Source: Sphaerolaimus hirsutus
Lineage: Eukaryota; Nematoda; Chromadorea; Monhysterida; Sphaerolaimidae
Assembly (NCBI GenBank): GCA_964036195.1
Contig: OZ038450.1
Location: forward strand, 33,373,197 to 33,437,196
Direction of reading: 5' to 3'
Length of the DNA: 64,000 nucleotides
This document shows, piece by piece, positions 12,601 through 21,600 of the stretch (positions within the stretch are counted from its first letter, which is position 1; each line of letters opens with the position of its first letter). The translations under genes were made by a program, and so were the position numbers. The notes under the pieces are model-generated. The model had not been told where the DNA came from, ran no database searches, and saw nothing but the letters and a program-made list of their open reading frames with translations.

Positions 12601-15600
12601 ATAGCTGTATTGGCCCCTGCTGCACACGAATGACACCATGTCTCGTGTGGCTGGGTCTGAGATGGTGACATTGTAGTAGCCGAAACTGGCGTCCATTGTT
12701 GAAAACACCGATCGTCCGCTCATCTGCTGGAACATGTCGGTGATTCTGGGGAGTGGATACGCATCCCGAACTGTGACGTCATTCAACTTGCGAAAGTCTA
12801 AGCATAAGCGGTAGTCCGTTTTGCCTTTCGGGACTATGACTAGCGGAAATGCCCATGGCGATGATGACGGGATTATTAGCTTCTTCTTGAGCATTTCTTC
12901 CACGGTTCGCCACACAAATGCTCTCTTTGGAGGGGTTTCAAATCTGGCTGCACATTTTATTGGTTCTGCGCCCGGCACTAGCTCGATTTTGTGCTCTGTG
13001 ACGTGTGTTTCGCCAATGTCATACTCGTTCATACTGAACAGCCCTTCTTGCTGTGCCAAGAGGTTCTTGAAACGTTCTTTTAATTCCTGGGGAAGTGCAT
13101 CGTGGCTCTCTTTGGGTAGGCGGGGCCAAATTTCTGCAATGCGGTCTTGCTCTTCTTGTGTGAGTGGCTGCCACTCGGGGATGTTGTCAGATGGGGGCGG
13201 TGGCTGTGGCAATTCCTTCAATCCCTGCGCTGCAGCCTCTTCTGGCTCTTCCAATGTGAGCGCGTGGGTTGTTGAGAATATTTCTGCGATTTTCGTGCGT
13301 GCTGGGATGTGGCACTCTGCACTTGTTGTGTTTGTGACCCATAGTGGGAATTCTGCTGTTTCCAACCATTCTCGGGTGGCCTGGAATGCTGCGTCACACA
13401 CGATGCCTGGCACTAAATGTTTCAGCCCGCCCTTTGCGTCGCGCTCGTATGGGTCCAGTGCATATGCGACTGTCTCCCCGGACCGTGTGTGTGGTGGTAT
13501 ATAGCTGCTCTTGTCAACCGCGACTTTGACCATGTGCTGTTGACCTGCAAAAATGGTTGTGTCATGCAGCGTGCACACGTCCGCTGTGCGGTGGGTGCTT
13601 TCCTCCATATCATTGCTTGTGCGGAGGATTCCTGTGTCTTGGTCGTATTCCATGGATAGTCGTTCTAATTCTTGGTGAGCTGTTTGGACGATTTGCAGCG
13701 GGCCTAAAATTGCTGCTCGGCCAATTAGCAAAGGATCGGCCGGGGGCAAAAATTCCATCAGTTTGACTACCGCTGGTAGGGTGTCCTCGCGGTGTACTCC
13801 GTCGGGGGTCTGGTGTGTTACAGTCATGTCGTAGATCCGGAGCCATTCACCTTTGATGACTTTTCCGGATGTGCGAATGTGGCTGCCTGTATATGGCCGG
13901 AATTTCGCCCGTTCGTTTTGGGGGTCTAATTGTGCTTTGGCCCAAATTCGCTCCAGGGTGGTGTCTTCAATGAATAGTCCAATATTGCACCCCGTGTCAA
14001 TGTGGCCCGTGATGGGAATTTTGTGGAACACAATTGTTGCCATGGGATCTGGTGGGCCTGCAGTTACGCTGCTTGAGTGTTCCTTTGTGCTCGCGACCGT
14101 GGGGAACCAGCCGTCAGATTCGTTGCCATCCTCGGGTTCTGGGTCGACGAAATTTTCCCAGGATTCTTCCTCTTGTTCTTCCTGCGTGCATCGGACATTG
14201 GGTGTTTCTTGGAATGTGACTTCCATTTCTCTGCATTTCCGCCGCATGTTTTCTCTGGCTTCATCTTCTGTTTTCCCCCGTTTGATCAGGGATTGCAAAA
14301 TGCTATCCGCTTTGCCCGTTTGGCATGCTGGGGAGGCGGGGTTAATGTAGCAGTTGTCGGGGTCATGGGGCATGGGTTTTAGGTGTAGATGGAATGTGCA
14401 CCAGGGTCCCTTGTGCGCTTTTGGGTCAAACATGGCTCGTACCCCGGCGGTCTCGCCGCTGCGCCCTTTCTGCTCATTCTGCCAGCCGGTGTTGTATCGC
14501 GGCCTGTATCTTTGAGTTTTTTGTTCATCTCTGCGTTTTGCCCGGGCTTGTTCTGCTTCTTCTCGGGCTGCGTCGATCATGGTTATCGCCCGGTTCAATG
14601 TGCAAGCCCCATCTTGCCACCGCGTACGCCACATGTACCAGCAGCTGACTGGGGCTAGGCTGGGGGCCTCCGTGAAAAATTTGTCTCCAATCATGTGCTG
14701 TCGGTCGTGATCCGACATTGTTTCACTCACATGGTGGAAATTTGCGCACAGGCGGGTGTGGAATGATGATGCGGACTCTCCTGCTTCTGGTTTTAGGTTG
14801 TACCAATTGGCTACCGAATGTACTGAGTGGTCGGCTTGGTACGCCTCGACTAAGGTGTCCAGCACATAGAGGATGTCGTGGCGTTTATTTACTCTCACTG
14901 CCTGGTATTTGTTCTGCGCGTCATCGGTGAGGCATTGCATGAACACACTGTTCCAGAAGAATTGCTGTTGGCATTCGGGTATTCCCAGCGCTTGCTGCAC
15001 AATCATGTGGAGCCAAAATCGGAATGGTCCTGTTCGGCTGTTTTTGCTCCCATCAAATTTAATTTGCTTGGTTGCCGTGGATGCCACGTGGCCGACGCCG
15101 ATTTTGTCTTTTGGCTGGCGGATTGTGCTCAGCGGCTGCAGGCCGTCTTCTGGGGCTATCACAAATCGCTCCATATACTCAATTATTTGCTGGAGCAGGG
15201 GGCCTTGACTCAAGGTTGCTAGCCGGTCTTCCGTCGACCAACGCCATGGGTCGCTGCTGGCTTGTCTCGTGGCTTGGGACGAACTGCTGAGGGTGCTATT
15301 CGCCACTAGTCGCTTGAGCTGCTCGATTTGCTTATTTTGCTGGTCGAATTGCTGCTGGAACATCGCTGCCATTGCGGCCAGATCGGACGTTTGCACTTTT
15401 GCTTCTGCAAACGGCGTGGGGGATGGGTCGTTTCTTTGGAATTTTGGCTGGAGCACCGGGGCTCTGGTTGCAGTTTCGTCGCCGCTGGCGTTCTCATCGC
15501 TGCTGTTATCGCTGTCATATTCTGGGTCAGCGATCGTTATTGTGGACAGCTGCGCTGACTCAAAATATTTGTCGGCCAAACGGATGAGCCGGCGACTCAG

Positions 15601-18600
15601 CGTTGAATTGCTGTCTTTGCTTGCCACCGTGCTCTTTGGCCATCCTGGTTTCCGCTGTTTGTGCAGCGCTTCTATCGCGTTCACCAGCGCTTTCCGCCTT
15701 CTAAAATCGGTCCATTCCGCGATTTTTTGGCTGAATTCATGCTCCGCATACGTTATCTGCGGTTGCCCCGTGGGGTTCCCTCGCGGGGGTTGGCTAACCA
15801 TCGGTGGGTTAGAGGTTTCGTGATCAGACATTTTTTTCTGTCTCTACGTGCGCTTTGTGGCGCCCCACTTGTCGCTCACGCTGGGGATGTGGGAAAAAAG
15901 GGGTCGCGGGGCCGCTGTGCAAACGGCGCTACCGCGCGTGGAAGTTTCACTGGGGTTTAAAGCTGTACGATCACCATGTTGTACGCACGGGGCGTACAAA
16001 GTCGAGTTTCCGAGCGAGAAGACCAGCCCCGAGGACTCTGACTGAGCAAAAGGTGTCAGATCCTCAAAATGAGTGGCTGGCGACCGAGGAGAGTGGAACG
16101 TTCGTGTGTGGTGTGCGATTTAGTTTTCATACAACCGTCGCCCTGCGACACGGTTCCCAAATATTAAATATCCATTTCATGTGCGGACTGGGGCAAGGAA
16201 ATGGAGAGGAAAAAGGGGAAATGAAAACGTTCAACTGCCGAAAACGTGGCAGCCGCGCGGCCTTTTATACGCCGGCTCACGCAGCGCCCTTAATCTAATC
16301 CATGCGCCGCCATGACAGCGCAACGAACAGCCGCCTTAACTCGGCTGCGCGCTGCGCTGCCGCGGCGGCGCACGCGCAATAATCGGACGCAGTACCGGCG
16401 GCGACAGTAGCTGGAGTTATGATGATTTGATTGACAGCAGGTCAGCAGATTCAGTGGAGATACCCTGTTTCGAGTGATTTTTTATGAAAAATCACTCGAA
16501 ACAGGGTATCTCCACTTAGTACATAGGATTTACTGGGCGGTGGTGGTGCACCGTTTTGGAGTCAATGCTGCCACTCCATGAGAATGGCCCCACTTGAGAG
16601 TAAATTTTGAGTGGAGATACCCTGTTTCGGACAAAGATTTTTTGGAGATACCCTGTTTCGGATGATTTTTTTCAAAAACTGGTTTGGAATTCTATACCGT
16701 AATTCGGATGATTTTTTCTGTTTTGTATGGGAATTTGGACACATTCCTTCAAATCTATACCGTAATTCTGATGATTTTTTCCGTTGGTCGAGATACCCTG
16801 TTTCGAGTGAAATTTTACCAATTTGAGGGTGGAGATACCCTGTTTTGGATGATTTTTGTTTGTTTTTGTTTTCTAAAAATAGGCATTTATGTATGTATCT
16901 CGGGAACAGTATAAGATATTGAGAAAATTCGTTTTCTATCATGAAGAAATAAGTGCACCTATCACAGATCCGCACTTAACTCATTTTTTTCCACTTTGGT
17001 CTTTACCGATATTCGGAACTAGACTAGATGCCTCATTTGCTTTAATAATTCCCTGGGGAATTATTATTTCATCGGACTTTTTCGAGGGGGGGGGGCTTTC
17101 AAGAGGGAGAATTATTCAAGAGAGAATAGCGATTACATCAAAATTTACAAGCAGTTTTCTATCAACTTATTTCTTGAAATACCGTATTACCTCGAATTAT
17201 CCCCCCTTGAATCAACCCCCCCTCAAATAAACCCCCCTCAAAATGGGCTGGGGAAATAATAACCCCCCCTCGAAATACCGCCGCCCCCTTCGGAATGATG
17301 TACGTCATGTAAACACCTTCCCGATCAAGTCCGGCCCCCCATTTTTTATTTTACTTGTGACGTCCTATCTCCTGTTCTAGGACGCGCCAGAAGCTGAAAC
17401 TTGGGGTAGATATTGGCGCAACCCCCCTCTACTTTGCATGAATTGGAGGGGTCGCGGCGACCCCCTACAGGGTGGGTCGCCGAGTGCAAAAAAAAATTTG
17501 CAGCTTTTTTAGTGTCCCACACAGGTCCGGCCCCCACTGATTTCTTTCACTGCGGGTGTCGTACCTCCACCTGCGGGAGGGGTATAAATCTAAAATTTTG
17601 GGGATGTGTCGCCAACACCCCTCCCCTACTATACACTGGCCAGGCGGTCTTTGGCAACTCACCACAGTGTGGGGTGCAAAGTTTAGAATTTATTAAAATG
17701 TTACTGTCCCACACAAGTACATCATCCAATTGAATTTAACAAAATGGACACTTTTGTGTTGTTTTAACTCTAATGTGGTTGACAATGTGAAATAACCATG
17801 AAATATCCTCTAAAAAATATCATATCCGACCTAAAACTGCCCACCACATGAACCCCTCCCCCCAAGTGGGTGACAAAAAAATCACTTTTTACAACTTTTT
17901 CATCAGACACTTGAACTGCTGGTTTACAATGATTTATAGAGGAGGGTTAAAGGTTTCAAATTGTGTAAAAAACATTACCTCAAAAATGCCTTCATAAGAA
18001 AATTTGCTGGGGGTAAATTTAAAATTGTGAATTTTGCCTACTTTTGTTCCTGCAATGATGTCATTTTTACAATTTGAAATTCACCCCCAGCAAATTTTCT
18101 TATGAAGGCATTTTTGAGTTAAGGTTTTTTACACAATTTGAAACCTTTAACCCATCCTCTATAAATCATTGTAAACCAGCAGTTCAAGTGTCTGATGAAA
18201 AAGTTGTAAAAAGTGATTTTTTTTGTCACCCACTTGGGGGGAGGGGTTCATGTGGTGGCCAGTTTTAGGTCGGATAAGATATTTTTTAGAGGATATTTCA
18301 TGCTTATTTTACATTGTCAACCACATTAGTGTTAAAACAACACAAAAGTGTCCATTTTTTTAAATTCAATTGGATGCTGGACTTGTGTGGGACAGAAACA
18401 TTTTAATAAATTTTAAACTTTGCACCCCACACTGTGGTGAGTTGCCAAAAACCGCCTGGCCAGTGTATAGTAGGGGAGGGGTGTTGGCGACACATCCCCA
18501 AAAATTTTAGATCTATACCCCTCCCACAGCTGGAGATACGGGACCCGCAGTGTAAGAAATCAACCGGGGGCCGGACCTGTGCGGGACAGTGAAAACGCTG

Positions 18601-21600
18601 CAAATTTTTTTCACATATATGGCGACCCCCTCTATAGTGAGTCGCCGCTGCCCCATTTATTCATGCGGGGTAGTGGGGGGTTGCGCCTTTATACCACCCA
18701 AGTTTTAGTTTTCCACCCCTCCTGCAACCAGAGATATGGCCTGCGAAGTGAAAAAAAAATAGGCGGCTGTACTTGATCAGGGAAGGTGTCTACATAATAA
18801 ATACGTCATGTATGCAATGTACATGATGTATATTACTGTTAATTTGCATTGCAGCCTCATTTTGTGTAGCTATCTACGTTTTTATATCCAAATATATCCT
18901 GTTTGGACACATTGATTACCTGTTTTGGGTATGTAAATTCCTACTATTTACTACGATTCTTATGAAAATTACTGACGAAATAATAAAAACAAACCTCAAA
19001 TAAACCCCCCCCCCCCCTCGAATTAACCCCCCTCAAATTTTGCTGGCAAAATAATAAACCCCCATGGGGGTATTTCAAGGTAATACGGTATGCTTAATTA
19101 ACAAAATAACATGGCATTTTTACAAGTTTTACACAAAAAATTTACATAGACATAAATACAGCGGGGAATTATTTCAGTGGGGAATTTTTCTCATCACTCT
19201 TCTAACAAGGGGAATTATTCGAGGGAGGAATGATTCAAGCAAATATGACAATTTATAAAAGATAGGTATACTCGGCAGACATCACACTTAGTATGAAAAC
19301 CTACCATAACCCATCTGAATGGGCCAGGCCTATTTCGCACATAAGCCTGTTTCACACAAACACCCGTTTCGCACATGCATGAAACCCGTTTCGCACAAAA
19401 ATGATGTGTGTGCGAAATGGGCCTATGTGTGAAACAGGCGTATGTGCGAAACAGGCGTATGTGCGAAACAGGCATATGTGCGTGTGTGTGACCGGGTGCC
19501 CCAACCTTACCCCCCCCCCCAGCACAATTGGTTCCAGGCAGCGCCGGCTGGCTGTATAATGTGCAGACAATGCAACATCTTGAATGACGCAGTGCGAAAG
19601 TCATGGAAAATGTCCTGCAAAATGGAAACTCGGTTGCCATATTGCAGGGCATTTTGCATGACTTTTGACTGTGTAAAATGTCAAATGTCATGCAAAGTGT
19701 CAAAATTCATGGAAAATCCCTTGCAAAATGAAAACTCAGACAGCTGGCGCCACCTGGAACTCATTGTGCTGCGGGGAAGGGGGAGGGTAATGTGGGTGCA
19801 CAGTCACACGCCAGTCGATGACACGCACATAGGCCTGTTCCGCACATACGCCTGTTCCGCACATAGGCCCATTTCGCACATGCATCAGTTATGTGCGAAA
19901 TGGGCGTTTGTGCGAAACAGGCATATGTGCAAAACAGTGCACCCTCCATCTGAATAATGACAAAAAATTATACATTTTTTCATGATAATATTTCATTTAT
20001 ATAATACTATGGAATAATTCATTATGAAATTTATCATAAGATTTTATTCATAAAATTATGGTAGGTTTTTGTACTAGGTGTGCTGTCCGCTGAGTATACC
20101 TGAATGGTATTCAATTGACAAAAGATGTAAATTAAAAGTGGATGTACAGGGTGAGGCAATTTAGACCTACGCTCTAAATTTCTGATAAATTGTCACTGGG
20201 TGGTCGGTTTCATGGTTGGTTTGAGTAAAATTCTTTTTACTAAAATTGTATTTTATTTTTCAGCTTATTTTATTTTATTTTATTCTGAAATGTCATTAAC
20301 AAAATAAAACAAAACCATTTAACAAAAATTTTACAAAAAATTGGAAATCTTGGATGCTAGAAGCATGCAAATCAATACAAAAAAATGTAATGTAGACTTG
20401 TGACACCGGTTGCGACACTGGTAGGTATCTTGAAATTCAAATTGTTGTACAATTATACTAAAATTTTACTGAAATTCAACTTTTTGTAAACTTGTATTTT
20501 TATTTTATTAATTTTCCACTTGTTTTTTATTTTATTCTCCAATTTGCCATTTTATTAGTATTTTATTCTTTTCTGAGATTTTGCCAACCCTGGTCAGATT
20601 AACGTAACATTTTAGGTCAACATTAAAAACTAAATAGGAAAGAATCCCTGAAAATATGACTGCGATAGCTCTACTCCTTCTCAAGTTATTCATGCAAACA
20701 CCAATACCTTGCTTTACAACGAATTATGCAAGCGCCCGCCAATTTCCTTATCAGTAATGCTGTGATTACAGCTCTGGCGTAAAATTGCCAATTGTAAAAT
20801 TGATTTTTGGGCAAAAAATTTATTACAGGTGGATGGATAAAGATATGGCGTTGTAATTTCAGTCAAAGAAAGCGCATATGCAGATGTTGCTTGTGTCTAA
20901 AGGTCATCAGTTTATTATAATTGTACTAGAAGTTATGAATTTTGGTGCAAATTTTATTAATTTTCCGCTGTAACTTACAGCACATAATTGAAAAATTTGT
21001 GCTAAAATTCATAACTCCCAGTACGATTAAAATAATCTCATGAGCTTTGGACACAAGAAACGTCAGCATCTAAGCTTTCTTTGACTGAAATAACAATGTC
21101 GTATCGTTATCCATTCATCTGTAATTAATTTTATGCCCAAAATCAATTTTACGCCAGGTCAATTTTACGCCCGAGCTGTAAAGCCGGAATTAGAGCTCAG
21201 CGTCGATTCGACGTGAAATGACGACGTGAAATGACGTCGTGAAATTAATTACACGAGTGTGGATCATGCTACGGGTCTACAATTTTCTAAGGATAATATA
21301 TGAATCAATACCTTAATCGTGTCCAATACTGAGTGTTATCAGCCACAACTAGAGCGAATTAAAAAATTCAATTTTTATCATTTCACGTCATCATCATTTC
21401 ATGTCACAGTGTCAGGGAACAACTTGACATTTCACGTCAGACTATTGCAAGCAGCAGTCTGACGTGAAATGTCAAGTTGTTCCCTGACACTGTGACGTGA
21501 AATGATGATGACGTGAAATGATAAAAATTGAATTTTTCAATTCGCTTTAGTTGTGGCTGATAACACTCAGTATTAGACACGATTAAGGTATTGATTCATA

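Larger units (their letters stand above)
7989..16406 (-). mobile_element. Complete Ty3/Gypsy LTR retrotransposon
   Basis: An 8418 bp element lies antisense in a large intron. Order on its coding strand: 5' LTR (16406-15977), primer-binding site, Gag-Pol frame, ORF3, polypurine tract, 3' LTR (8418-7989). GTAG target duplications flank it. The Pol order protease, RT, RNase H, integrase, plus a GPY/F module after integrase, is the Ty3/Gypsy (Metaviridae) plan. Apparently identical LTRs and an unbroken long frame indicate a very recent, probably autonomous insertion. It is markedly GC-richer than its surroundings. Confidence 0.95.

Noticed and set aside
16454..16860. CRISPR-like array (regular GAGATACCCTGTTTCG words)
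   Set aside because: Spacing is irregular, orientation varies and the sequence is eukaryotic; it is a fold-back repeat.
19321..19947. Clustered GCACATAGGCC words as a transcription-factor site array
   Set aside because: The 8 bp flanking duplication and a second mobile copy point to an element end structure instead.
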